From positions 62,001 to 126,000 of the forward strand of contig CACLZM010000003.1 in assembly GCA_902611415.1 (NCBI GenBank): a stretch of DNA of 64,000 nt, read 5' to 3'. The notes under the pieces were generated by a model. That model worked only from the letters and a program-made list of their open reading frames with translations. It did not search any database and was not told the origin of the DNA. Of this stretch, positions 51,585 to 61,242 are shown piece after piece. Position numbers and translations under genes: made by a program. The number at the start of each line of letters is the position of its first letter. Positions within the stretch are counted from its first letter, which is position 1. Source of the DNA: an uncultured Alphaproteobacteria bacterium. Its GTDB lineage: Bacteria > Pseudomonadota > Alphaproteobacteria > HIMB59.

Positions 51585-52284
51585 TAAACCAATAGCTATT
51601 ATACCAGCTCGGCTAAATTCTAAAAGACTCCCGAAAAAAAATATCCTTAATTTCAAAAATAAACCATTAATTTCTTGGGCAATTAGAAAAGCTATTAAAT
51701 CAAATTTATTTAGAAAAATTATTGTAAGTTCTGAGTCTTTACATTTAAAAAAAATCTGCAAAAAGGAAGGCGTAGAATTTTTTGAAAGAAAAAATAAACT
51801 TTCTCGAAATAAGTCTACTGTAATTGAAGTTTGCAAAGACGTTCTAAATTCAAATTATTTTGATCATGCTCATAATTATTTGATATGTTGTATTTATCCA
51901 ACAGCACTATTGCTAGAAGTAAGTGATTTGAAAAAAAGTTATAATGAATTTAAAAAGTCAGAATTCCAATCTCTAATTTCAGTATCTGAGTACAACTTGC
52001 CCCCATTTCAAGCTCTTTATCAAAATAAAAAATATTGGCATCTTTTTTTTAAAAAATATGAAAAAAAACAATCTAATTTTTATCCAGAAATTTTATGTGA
52101 TGCAGGTATGATATATTGGATCTCTAAAAAGAATTTATTTAAATATAATTCTTTTTATACAAACAAAATGGGTGTACATAAAATTCCTGTTGATAGAGTT
52201 TGTGATTTAAATACTCCTATGGACCTAGCAAGGTTGAGGTTAAATTTAAAATTTATTAAAAATGAAAAAAAAATATTCGTATAA
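51571..52284 (+). CDS. CMP-nonulosonate cytidylyltransferase (NeuA/PseF-like)
   Basis: IAIIPARLNSKRLPKKNILNFKNKPLISWAI; CCIYPTALLL. Confidence 0.92.
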   Translation: MTLIDKPIAIIPARLNSKRLPKKNILNFKNKPLISWAIRKAIKSNLFRKIIVSSESLHLKKICKKEGVEFFERKNKLSRNKSTVIEVCKDVLNSNYFDHAHNYLICCIYPTALLLEVSDLKKSYNEFKKSEFQSLISVSEYNLPPFQALYQNKKYWHLFFKKYEKKQSNFYPEILCDAGMIYWISKKNLFKYNSFYTNKMGVHKIPVDRVCDLNTPMDLARLRLNLKFIKNEKKIFV

Positions 52285-53608
52285 AATTTCAAATAAAATA
52301 ACTGGCCCTAAACTTTGGTTAAGAGCAAAAAAAACAATCGCCGGTGGCAATATGCTGTTGACCAAAAACCCAGATAGATATTTATCAGAATATTGGCCAA
52401 CTTACTTTTCAAAAACAAAAGGATGTAAAATATGGGATCTTGACTCAAATACTTTTTTAGATTTTAGTTATATGGGCGTAGGTACAAATTCCTTGGGATA
52501 TAGTAGGCATGAAGTTGATGAGGAAGTTATAAATCATATAAAATTAGGAAACATGTCTTCACTCAATGCGCCAGAAGAGGTACTACTATCAGAACAATTA
52601 CTAAAGCTAAATCCATGGGCTGATAAGGTAAGGTATACAAGATCAGGTGGTGAGGCAAATGCTGTGGCTGTAAGGCTTGCAAGAACCTATCAAAAAAAAG
52701 ATAAAATAATGATTTGTGGCTATCACGGCTGGCATGATTGGTACATTGCTGCAAATATTGACTCAAAAAATAACTTAGATGAAAGTCTTATAAAGGGTTT
52801 AAATCCTGGCGGAGTTCCAAAAGAATTGATGCGCACAACAATACCTTTTAAATATAATGACATTGATACATTTAAAAAAATTATAAAAAATAATAAAGGT
52901 CAAATTGCTGCTGTCAAAATGGAAGTAGTGAGAAATATTGAGCCCTCAGATGATTTTTTAAAAAAAATAAGAGAAATAACTATCAAAGAAAAAATCATTT
53001 TGATATTTGATGAATGTACTTCTGGTTTCAGGGAAAAGTTTGGAGGAATATATTCAAAATATAATGTAACACCGGATATGATTATTTATGGTAAAGCATT
53101 GGGAAATGGATATGCAATTAATGCTATTTTAGGCAAAGGAGATATCATGAACTCTATTAATCAAACATTTATTAGTAGTACATTTTGGACCGAAAGAATA
53201 GGTTACGTTGCAGCTTTGGCCACTTTAAAGACAATGAAAAAGGAAAAATCTTGGAAAAAAATCACTGATATCGGCAAAAATATCAGAAATTTTTGGTCTA
53301 CTATTTTCTCCAAATATGAACTTGATGTTAATATTCAAGGAATTCCAGCTCTTTCTAATTTTTTTTTTAAACACAAAGATAACAAAAAATATATACAGTA
53401 CATATGCAAAGAAATGTTAGAAAAGGGTTTTATATCAAATAATGTATTTTACTCGAGCACTGCACATGATAATAAAAGTGTCGAAAAATATACTAAAGCT
53501 TTTAATAACACAATTTTTGATTTAAAAGAAGCCATAGACTCGAAAAGATTAGATAAATATTTGAAAAAATTTTCAAAACAAAAGGAATTTATAGGGAGGT
53601 TAAATTGA
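52262..53608 (+). CDS. Glutamate-1-semialdehyde aminomutase-like class III aminotransferase
   Basis: IAGGNMLLTKNPDRYLSEYWP, RYTRSGGEANAVAVRLAR, LIFDECTSGFREKFGG, YGKALGNGYAINAILGKGDIM (PLP Lys). Confidence 0.9.
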   Translation: MKKKYSYKISNKITGPKLWLRAKKTIAGGNMLLTKNPDRYLSEYWPTYFSKTKGCKIWDLDSNTFLDFSYMGVGTNSLGYSRHEVDEEVINHIKLGNMSSLNAPEEVLLSEQLLKLNPWADKVRYTRSGGEANAVAVRLARTYQKKDKIMICGYHGWHDWYIAANIDSKNNLDESLIKGLNPGGVPKELMRTTIPFKYNDIDTFKKIIKNNKGQIAAVKMEVVRNIEPSDDFLKKIREITIKEKIILIFDECTSGFREKFGGIYSKYNVTPDMIIYGKALGNGYAINAILGKGDIMNSINQTFISSTFWTERIGYVAALATLKTMKKEKSWKKITDIGKNIRNFWSTIFSKYELDVNIQGIPALSNFFFKHKDNKKYIQYICKEMLEKGFISNNVFYSSTAHDNKSVEKYTKAFNNTIFDLKEAIDSKRLDKYLKKFSKQKEFIGRLN

Positions 53609-53614
53609 CTCGTA

Positions 53615-54784
53615 ATGAAATTATGTAGTAAGTGTGTTATGCCCGAGACAGCAGAGTCGCTGTCCTTTGATGATCAAAATTGTTGTTCGGTATGTAAGCA
53701 AATTGAGTTTAAGCACGAGAATATTAATTGGGATGATAGAAAGCAAGAACTACATGAACTTGTAGAAAAATATAGAAATAAACATGATTATGATTGCATA
53801 GTGCCCTTTTCAGGAGGAAAAGACTCAACATTTACATTATTTTATTTAGTTAAAGAATTGAAATTGAAGTGTCTAGTTGTGAGGTTTGATCACCTTTTTA
53901 TGAGACCAGTAGTTGAGGAAAATTGTAATAGAACTTTCAAGACCTTAGGAGTAGATGTAATTAAATTTTCTCCAAATTGGAAAGTTGTAAAAAAATTAAT
54001 GTTTGAATCTTTAGTTAGACGTGGAGATTTCTGCTGGCATTGTCATACTGGTATTTTTTCCTATCCAATGCATGTGTCATTAATGACAAAAGTTCCCTTA
54101 ATTTTTTGGGGTGAGCCTGGGGCTGAGTATTCTTCTTATTATTCGTATGATGAAAGTGAAGAGGCTGATGAAAGAAGATTTAATTTAAAAATTAATCTAG
54201 GTATAAATGCTGAAGACATGATTGGTATGTTAGACAATACAATTAGTGAAGACAAGGTTGAGTTAAGAGACTTAAAACCATTTACTTATCCGGCAAGAAA
54301 TCTCCTCAATGAGAACAAAACAAAATCTGTATTTTTAGGGACATACATTCCATGGAACCCAAAAAAACAAGCAAACTTGATAAATAAAGAACTGGGATGG
54401 AAAGGTGACAAAGTCGAGGGTATTCCTGAGGAGTATAATTATGAAAAAATAGAGTGTTTTATGCAAGGTCTTAGAGATTACATTAAATTTTTAAAAAGAG
54501 GCTTTGGTAGAACTTCTCATTTAACCTCAATTGATATAAGAAATGGAGAAATGACTCGAGATCGAGCTTTACAATTAGTGCGAGAGTATGATGGAAAAAG
54601 ACCAAAAGCTCTTGATTTTTATTTAAATTTATTGGATATAACAGAGGAAAAATTTTATGAAATTATATCAAATCATATCGTTGCCCCACATAAAATGCCA
54701 AACCCTGAAAATATAATTAAAAATAATAAAGTTCCTAAAGATTTTGAAAATTTTGAAAAAAATTTTTTTGATAACAAAAATTGA
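53615..54784 (+). CDS. pseA: N-acetyl sugar amidotransferase (PseA/WbpG-like PP-loop enzyme)
   Basis: CSKCVMPETAESLSFDDQNCCSVC, PFSGGKDSTFTLF PP-loop, GDFCWHCHTGIFSYPM. Confidence 0.92.
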   Translation: MKLCSKCVMPETAESLSFDDQNCCSVCKQIEFKHENINWDDRKQELHELVEKYRNKHDYDCIVPFSGGKDSTFTLFYLVKELKLKCLVVRFDHLFMRPVVEENCNRTFKTLGVDVIKFSPNWKVVKKLMFESLVRRGDFCWHCHTGIFSYPMHVSLMTKVPLIFWGEPGAEYSSYYSYDESEEADERRFNLKINLGINAEDMIGMLDNTISEDKVELRDLKPFTYPARNLLNENKTKSVFLGTYIPWNPKKQANLINKELGWKGDKVEGIPEEYNYEKIECFMQGLRDYIKFLKRGFGRTSHLTSIDIRNGEMTRDRALQLVREYDGKRPKALDFYLNLLDITEEKFYEIISNHIVAPHKMPNPENIIKNNKVPKDFENFEKNFFDNKN

Positions 54785-55422
54785 ATTTTGGAATTATTGA
54801 TTATGGTGACGAAAATACTGGATCTGGAAATTTAAATTCTGTTTTAAATTATTTATATTACCTAGGTTATTCAACCAAATTAATAAAATACCCTGAAGAT
54901 ATCAAGAAAGTTGACAAAATAATATTGCCAGGTGTAGGGGCATCTAAACATGTTATGAAAAATATTAAAAAAAAATTTTTTGACTCAGCCCTTACAGAAT
55001 TTGTCATTAAAGGAGGTAAACCTTTTTTAGGTATTTGTGTTGGAATGCAAATTTTAGCAAAAAATTTGACAGAGTTTGGAGAGCATGATGGATTAGGATG
55101 GATAGATGGTGATGTTATTTCTTTAAATGAAATATTATCTAAAGAGAAAGTTATACCTCATATGGGTTGGAATAAAATAAAATTTAAAAATGATAAACTT
55201 AGAGTAAACTGGAATACCGATAAATTTAATACTTTCTATTTCGCCCATTCTTATACACTTATCCCAAAATCTAATGATATTGTAAATAGTACATTTTCTT
55301 ATGAGAGAGAATTAGTAGCAGGTATAAGTTTTAAAAATATTATTGCTACTCAATTTCATCCAGAAAAAAGTCAAATCTCAGGAGAGTATTTTTTAAATTG
55401 GTTCGCTGAATGGAGGCCCTAA
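54781..55422 (+). CDS. hisH: HisH-like glutamine amidotransferase subunit (TTG start)
   Basis: ILPGVGASKHVM, FLGICVGMQILA (nucleophile Cys), ATQFHPEKSQ. Confidence 0.93.
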   Translation: MNFGIIDYGDENTGSGNLNSVLNYLYYLGYSTKLIKYPEDIKKVDKIILPGVGASKHVMKNIKKKFFDSALTEFVIKGGKPFLGICVGMQILAKNLTEFGEHDGLGWIDGDVISLNEILSKEKVIPHMGWNKIKFKNDKLRVNWNTDKFNTFYFAHSYTLIPKSNDIVNSTFSYERELVAGISFKNIIATQFHPEKSQISGEYFLNWFAEWRP

Positions 55423-55423
55423 G

Positions 55424-56176
55424 TTGTTACAAAGATTGATCCCATCAATTTTGATTAATGATGAAAGATTATGTAAAGGTATAAAATTTAAAAATTTCAA
55501 AGATGCAGGATCTCCCGCTTCAACCGCAAGAGCTCATAATCATCAAGGTGCTGATGAATTAATTGTCAGTGATATTAATGCATCAAAAAAAAACAAACTA
55601 CCTAATTTTGATATTTTATCTAAAATTTCCAAAGAGATTTTTATGCCTTTAACTTTTTTTGGAGGCATATCATCAATATCCTTAGCTAGAAAATGCATGG
55701 ATATAGGCACTGACAAAATTGGTTTGAATACCCAAGCAATAGAAAATCCAAAACTTATTCGAGATATTTCAAGACAATTTGGATCTCAAGCGGTTGTGAT
55801 AGGAGTAGATATTTTAAAAAAAAATAACAGTTATTATGTTTTTGATCACAGAAATTCATCTATTTTTAATAATCTCAACCCTTTTGATTGGATAAAAAAA
55901 GCAGTAAGAATGGGGGCAGGTGAAATAAGAGTCATGTCTGTTGCTAATGAAGGGACACTTAATGGTTATGACTATGAGCTATATTTTAAAGTAAGAAGCT
56001 TAGTCAATGTGCCAATCATTCTTGAGGGTGGATGCGGAAGTTTAAACGATATTTCAAAAGCTTTTGATTGTGGAATAGATGGTGTAGCTCTGGGTTCGTT
56101 GTTAGTTTTTGCTGATAATAACTTAATTAAAATTAAAAAACATTTAATTACAAACAATAAAAATGTCAGAGAATAA
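55424..56176 (+). CDS. hisF: HisF-like cyclase subunit, surface-polysaccharide paralogue (TTG start)
   Basis: QGADELIVSDINASK, LTFFGGISSISLA, LEGGCGSLNDISKAFDCGIDGVALGSLLVF. Confidence 0.92.
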   Translation: MLQRLIPSILINDERLCKGIKFKNFKDAGSPASTARAHNHQGADELIVSDINASKKNKLPNFDILSKISKEIFMPLTFFGGISSISLARKCMDIGTDKIGLNTQAIENPKLIRDISRQFGSQAVVIGVDILKKNNSYYVFDHRNSSIFNNLNPFDWIKKAVRMGAGEIRVMSVANEGTLNGYDYELYFKVRSLVNVPIILEGGCGSLNDISKAFDCGIDGVALGSLLVFADNNLIKIKKHLITNNKNVRE

Positions 56177-56189
56177 ATATATTTAAATA

Positions 56190-57767
56190 ATGAAGAATTT
56201 ATTATTTATTAAATCACCAGACTCTAGTTGGTTTGAGTTATCTAAATATTTTGAAAATTCTTATAATTGGAAATGTATTGGATGGATTTCACACGTTCGT
56301 TATAAAAAAAATTTTAATAAATATAGAACAAATAATTATGAAAAATTTTTTAATCAAGATAAATTTTTTCTTAATAATATTGACTTTTATTTAGAAAGCT
56401 CTTCAAATATTAATTACGATGAAGAGTTAAAAGATATTTATTCTAAATCAAAATTTTACTATCCAATAATTTATGAACTTATTGATAGATGGTTTGATTT
56501 TTCTTACACAAACACAAAAGATCTAAAAAAAAAATATATTAATAAAATTATTAAAGATATGAATATTTTTATAAATCAAAATAAAATTGACATCATAATA
56601 TCTCCTACAATTCCCCATAGAGTATTCGATTATATTTTATATATTTTGTGTAAGATTAAAAAAAAAGCTTTTCTAATGATAGAGGTTACTACTGGTATAT
56701 TACACGATAGAGGAAAGTTGAAATGTCTTTATTTTGGAATGTTTTCCATCGAAAATAGAACTAAACATATATTTAATACGAAGATTGATAATTTATTAAT
56801 AAATAATAAAACTAAAGAGTATTTAGAGTTTGTAGATCAAGAGAACAATAATCTTAAGTATGATTATGTTCAAAAAAAAGAAAAAATATCAAGAAGTCTT
56901 GTATATAAATTAAAAAAAAATACACCAAAAAATATTAGATTAACATTTAGTATACTTAAAAATCTTATTAAATTTAATTACAGTAGCGGATATCGTCTAG
57001 ATACAAAGTCAAAAAATTTTTCAAAAAAAAATAATTATTTTAATAATTTTAAATACAAACTTCATATTCATAAAAAAAATATTAAAGCATTAGATTTTTA
57101 TACTCAAAATAGTATCAAAGAACTTCCTAAAAAAAAATTTTTGTATTTTGCAGCAAGTAAAACACCTGAAAGAAGCTCATGTCCAGATGCAGGCCTATTT
57201 TTTGACTCTATGAGAGTCTTAAAAAAATTATCTAGTAATATTGATAAAGAAACAGTTATAATTTACAAAGAGCATCCTTCAAATTTCTATGATCCTTATG
57301 AGGACCATAGAAGAGACTATTTATTTTATGAAAAACTTGCAAAACTAGGGAATATTGTTTTTATAGACCATAATTATCCATCAATATCTTTGATTGATAA
57401 TTCTTATCTTGTCTCATCAATTACTGGCACCCCTTGCTATGAGGCTTCTTTGAGAGGAAAACAATCACTCATATTTGGATCTACATGGTATGAATGTTTA
57501 AATTCAGTCACTGTTATAAAAAATAGTAAAGACCTAATAAAATTTTTTAAATCTTTTAAATATAAGAGTGATGAAAGTATAAAAAAAAATAATCTTTATT
57601 TTCACAGTAAAATTATCAATAATTCTTATGATTTAAACTTTAGAAGAAAAAAAAATTTTGGTGAAATAGAAATAAATAATAAAAGTTTTAAAGAAAAAAT
57701 TGAATTGTATGCCAAGGCATATTTTACAGCATACGAATTCTATCAAAAATTCGAAATTAATAGTTGA
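56190..57767 (+). CDS. Hypothetical surface carbohydrate protein, possible GT-B/KpsS-like transferase
   Basis: TVIIYKEHPSNFYDPYEDHRRD and SYLVSSITGTPCYEASLRGKQSLIFGSTWYE resemble KpsS/KpsC-type C-terminal motifs. Confidence 0.5.
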   Translation: MKNLLFIKSPDSSWFELSKYFENSYNWKCIGWISHVRYKKNFNKYRTNNYEKFFNQDKFFLNNIDFYLESSSNINYDEELKDIYSKSKFYYPIIYELIDRWFDFSYTNTKDLKKKYINKIIKDMNIFINQNKIDIIISPTIPHRVFDYILYILCKIKKKAFLMIEVTTGILHDRGKLKCLYFGMFSIENRTKHIFNTKIDNLLINNKTKEYLEFVDQENNNLKYDYVQKKEKISRSLVYKLKKNTPKNIRLTFSILKNLIKFNYSSGYRLDTKSKNFSKKNNYFNNFKYKLHIHKKNIKALDFYTQNSIKELPKKKFLYFAASKTPERSSCPDAGLFFDSMRVLKKLSSNIDKETVIIYKEHPSNFYDPYEDHRRDYLFYEKLAKLGNIVFIDHNYPSISLIDNSYLVSSITGTPCYEASLRGKQSLIFGSTWYECLNSVTVIKNSKDLIKFFKSFKYKSDESIKKNNLYFHSKIINNSYDLNFRRKKNFGEIEINNKSFKEKIELYAKAYFTAYEFYQKFEINS

Positions 57768-57833
57768 TAGTACTTATATAGATATTAAGAAATAAATCTG
57801 TACTTTCATAAGAATATTAATTATTTTCATCTA

Positions 57834-58859
57834 ATGGAAGTCCGTCTGCAACCAACTAATAGTTATTTTTTAGTTGGAGGAGGAATTCAATTAGCAGAAT
57901 TCAGCAAGTTATTAAAGACAAAAAATAAAGAGGTTACTGTGTTTGCAGCAAAAAGACATGCGGAAGAAGTCTTGCCTATACTAAAATTATCGTTAAAAGA
58001 ATATTTATTAAGACTTGATATAAAATTAATTTCACCTGAGGATATAAATAATGATAAGACTTTCTTATCAAAATGTAATTCAAATACTATTGTCCTAGGA
58101 TTTGGTGAGACATATAAGTTTTCTCAACAAGTAATCAATGATTATAAATTTAGACTATTAGATGTAATGGGAGTTCCTCTTCCCAAATATCGTGGTGGTG
58201 CTCATTATACTTGGATGATAATGATGAAAAATAAATCTACAGCAGTTCATTTACAACAAGTAACCACTAATACTGTACAAGGCGAATTTGACGATGGAAT
58301 GCTACTAAAATCAAAAAACTATAATTTTTCACAATCTGCTATTACACCAAACGATTATTTTAAAGAGGCTATTACTGAAGTCATTACCTTTCTTGAAGAA
58401 TTTGTTGATGAAGTCGACTCTAATCAAGTTTTTAAACTTAAAAATATAAATGAGGAAAATTCAATGTTTATGCCAAGACTACATACATTAACTAATGGTT
58501 GGATTAATTGGAATTGGAGTGGTGACGAAATAAATTCTTTTATTAATAGTTTTAGTGATCCTTATTTGGGTTGTTCTACTCTTTTAAATGGTGAAAGAGT
58601 ATTTCTAAAAAATTCAAGTATTATAGATAAAGATTTAAATTTTCATCCATTTCAATCAGGTTTAATATACAGAATATCTAATGATTCAATTTGTATTGCC
58701 TCAAAAGGTTGTGGGTTAATGATTAAATATTTAGGAAATAATCTTGGGATTATTGATTATAATCAACAATTAATTGGAAAAAGACTTTATACTCCTATAA
58801 AAGAGATGGAGAGCTCAATGTTTGAACAACCAGAGTATAATTCTGGAGGAAAAACTTAA
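57834..58859 (+). CDS. Formyltransferase-fold protein with FMT C-terminal-like domain, atypical active site
   Basis: VLGFGETYKFSQQVINDYKFRLLDVMGVPLPKYRGGAHYTWMIM; GEFDDGMLLKS. Confidence 0.75.
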   Translation: MEVRLQPTNSYFLVGGGIQLAEFSKLLKTKNKEVTVFAAKRHAEEVLPILKLSLKEYLLRLDIKLISPEDINNDKTFLSKCNSNTIVLGFGETYKFSQQVINDYKFRLLDVMGVPLPKYRGGAHYTWMIMMKNKSTAVHLQQVTTNTVQGEFDDGMLLKSKNYNFSQSAITPNDYFKEAITEVITFLEEFVDEVDSNQVFKLKNINEENSMFMPRLHTLTNGWINWNWSGDEINSFINSFSDPYLGCSTLLNGERVFLKNSSIIDKDLNFHPFQSGLIYRISNDSICIASKGCGLMIKYLGNNLGIIDYNQQLIGKRLYTPIKEMESSMFEQPEYNSGGKT

Positions 58860-59390
58860 ATGAAATTTAAAAGATATTTAGAGTCAGAAAGAATTTATTT
58901 TCGAAATTTACAAGACTCAGACATTGATAAAGGTTACTTTGAATGGTTAAATGATCCTGAGGTAAGTCAATATCTTGAGACAAGATACTCAATTCAAACA
59001 AGAGAAATGATAAAAGAATTCATATCAAATCAATCTGGTAACAAAAACAGTCATTTATTCGCTATATGTCTTAAAGATAACGATCTACATATCGGAAATA
59101 TAAAACTTGGTCCTATTGAATTTATTCACGGAAGAGGCGATTTAAGTTATTTAATTGGGAGAAAAGAATTATGGGGAAAGGGTTATGCTTCTGAGGCTGT
59201 AAAACTTATTCTTGGATTTGCTAAAAAAGTTTTAAATTTATATAAAGTAGATGCAAGTGTTTACGAAGATAACATTGGTTCTTATAGAGTTCTTTTAAAT
59301 AATGGTTTTAAAAAACAAGGAAAATTAAAAAATCATTGGAATATTAATGGTAAATATCAAGATAATATCCTATTAACTAAAATTCTTTAA
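58860..59390 (+). CDS. GNAT N-acetyltransferase (RimJ/PseH-like)
   Basis: ESERIYFRNLQDSDIDKGYFEWLNDPEVSQYLETR; SYLIGRKELWGKGYASEAVKLIL. Confidence 0.9.
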   Translation: MKFKRYLESERIYFRNLQDSDIDKGYFEWLNDPEVSQYLETRYSIQTREMIKEFISNQSGNKNSHLFAICLKDNDLHIGNIKLGPIEFIHGRGDLSYLIGRKELWGKGYASEAVKLILGFAKKVLNLYKVDASVYEDNIGSYRVLLNNGFKKQGKLKNHWNINGKYQDNILLTKIL

Positions 59391-60512
59391 TTAGAAATCA
59401 ATATCACTAAAATCTATTGGATGACCAATTTTAAGATTTTTCTTAGCCCTTTTTCCTTGAATAAAATTAGAAAATTTTAGAGGAAGTCCATTGTTTGGTC
59501 TTAGTGAGTCGAAATTACTTTTTTTATCATTTCCAAAAATAAATTTATCACCTTTTTTCAGAGCACCAGTAGTCCAAAGAGAGGGTTTAAATTTGAGTGT
59601 TTCTAATTCTCTTGAGGAAGGTGTGAGCTTAACCTTACCTCTCATTTTCTTATAGAGCAAAGTTTGTTTTTTATTAAGGAAACTCGAAATATCTTTTGAT
59701 TTATTTGCTTTTATTTTATCTATTAAATTTTTGACCTCATGCGGCTCTTTTGAAAAAGACCAATCAAAACCTCCTTTTTTTTTTTCAAATAAAGTACGAG
59801 ATTTTTTACGATCCAAGATCAAATGAAATTCAATTATTTCTGCTCCATAAACAACAGCAGTAAACGGAGCAATCCATGGTTCTAAACCCCTTAAATTTTT
59901 GACATCTTCAAATAATGTGTGATCAGAAAAACCAATCTTACATTTAAAGTAATTCTTTAAAAATGGTATTGTTACTAAGTCAAGTTCTGAGAATTTGGCA
60001 GGATAACCACTATTGCAATGCAAAATAGTAGCGTTTGATTTATTTTGTTTAACTTTATTAAATGCTCTCTCAAGTTCATTAAAGTATGACATTCCATTTG
60101 ATAAAATTATATTTTTGCAATTTTTTGAAACTTCATTGATTAAATTTAAATCAGATAGCTCAAAGCTTGCAATTTTATATTTATTAAAATTAAATTTTTT
60201 AGTAAAAGTTAAATCACTCTCGGAATAAACAGTAGTAAAAATATCAATATCTATCTTTTTACAATATTCAATAATATCATAATGCCAATCCCTTGGAGTA
60301 TGAGCCATTTTATATAGATTTTTTATTCCTATGTTCCCCCACATGGTATGATTTTTAAACTTATAATTAGATGAGATGGTGTCAGGAGTATAGCTTTGAA
60401 TTTTAACACAATTTACTTTTAAATTTTTAGCAATATCAATTAATTCTTTTAGCTCGTTTATATCCCCTTCATGATTACACGATAGTTCAGCTATAAGATA
60501 AGGTAACTTCAT
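59391..60512 (-). CDS. NeuB-family nonulosonic acid synthase with SAF domain (copy 2)
   Basis: YLIAELSCNHEGDINELKELIDIAKNLKVNCVKIQSYTPDTI, YKIASFELSDLNLI, IGFSDHTLFED, RPNNGLP SAF-like end. Confidence 0.88.
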   Translation of the reverse strand: MKLPYLIAELSCNHEGDINELKELIDIAKNLKVNCVKIQSYTPDTISSNYKFKNHTMWGNIGIKNLYKMAHTPRDWHYDIIEYCKKIDIDIFTTVYSESDLTFTKKFNFNKYKIASFELSDLNLINEVSKNCKNIILSNGMSYFNELERAFNKVKQNKSNATILHCNSGYPAKFSELDLVTIPFLKNYFKCKIGFSDHTLFEDVKNLRGLEPWIAPFTAVVYGAEIIEFHLILDRKKSRTLFEKKKGGFDWSFSKEPHEVKNLIDKIKANKSKDISSFLNKKQTLLYKKMRGKVKLTPSSRELETLKFKPSLWTTGALKKGDKFIFGNDKKSNFDSLRPNNGLPLKFSNFIQGKRAKKNLKIGHPIDFSDIDF

Positions 60513-61186
60513 CTTGTATATAAAATTTTTGCCTCACAAAATATTTTATTTTTATACTTTTTTGCTCTTGAGAATTCTAATTTTAAATATTTATTAATTT
60601 CTAAATAAGCTTTTGAATATTCGTTACTATCTACCATTCTTATACAATTATAAATGTCATTGACTTTTTTGTATTTTTTTAAATTATTATCATTGTAATT
60701 AAGTCTTTCATATTTTTTTCCAACATTTTTTTGTTTTGTAGATTTAATTTTTTTTAATTTAATAATTCTTTCAATTAATTTTATTGAAATTAATTTACAC
60801 CTTTCAAAAATATCATCTATGGAGCCAGATAGATCTAATTTTTTTTTCAATATTATGGGACCTGAGTCATACTCATTATCCATAAAAAAGGTAGTTAATT
60901 TAGTTTTTTTTATTCCCCTAATTATTTGGTTTTGTATTGGACTCCCACCATTAAATTTAGGCAAATCCGATGCATGAAATCCTATAAAATTATTATTTTT
61001 TATTAAAGCACTGTTTATTTTAAAACCCCAATGTAGCACAAATATAAAATTATATTTTGTTTTTGTGATTTTTTTTATTATATCACTTGTTTTGCTTGAA
61101 AAATCACACTTAAATTTTTTATTTTTATTGTAAAAAAGGTAAACATCCTTACCCCATTTTTTATTGGAAATAAAAAGTAATTTCAT
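60509..61186 (-). CDS. Formyltransferase-fold protein
   Basis: FIGFHASDLPKFNGGSPIQNQIIRG; DNEYDSGPIILKKKLDLSG. Confidence 0.82.
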   Translation of the reverse strand: MKLLFISNKKWGKDVYLFYNKNKKFKCDFSSKTSDIIKKITKTKYNFIFVLHWGFKINSALIKNNNFIGFHASDLPKFNGGSPIQNQIIRGIKKTKLTTFFMDNEYDSGPIILKKKLDLSGSIDDIFERCKLISIKLIERIIKLKKIKSTKQKNVGKKYERLNYNDNNLKKYKKVNDIYNCIRMVDSNEYSKAYLEINKYLKLEFSRAKKYKNKIFCEAKILYTR

Positions 61187-61242
61187 TATTAAAAATATGT
61201 ATTATTAAAAAATTGATAATTTGTTAATACTATCTGTCTACA

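Noticed and set aside
54781-56176. hisH-hisF as part of a histidine biosynthesis operon
   Set aside because: No other his genes nearby; embedded in the sugar cluster next to PseA, and HisF lacks the first catalytic Asp.
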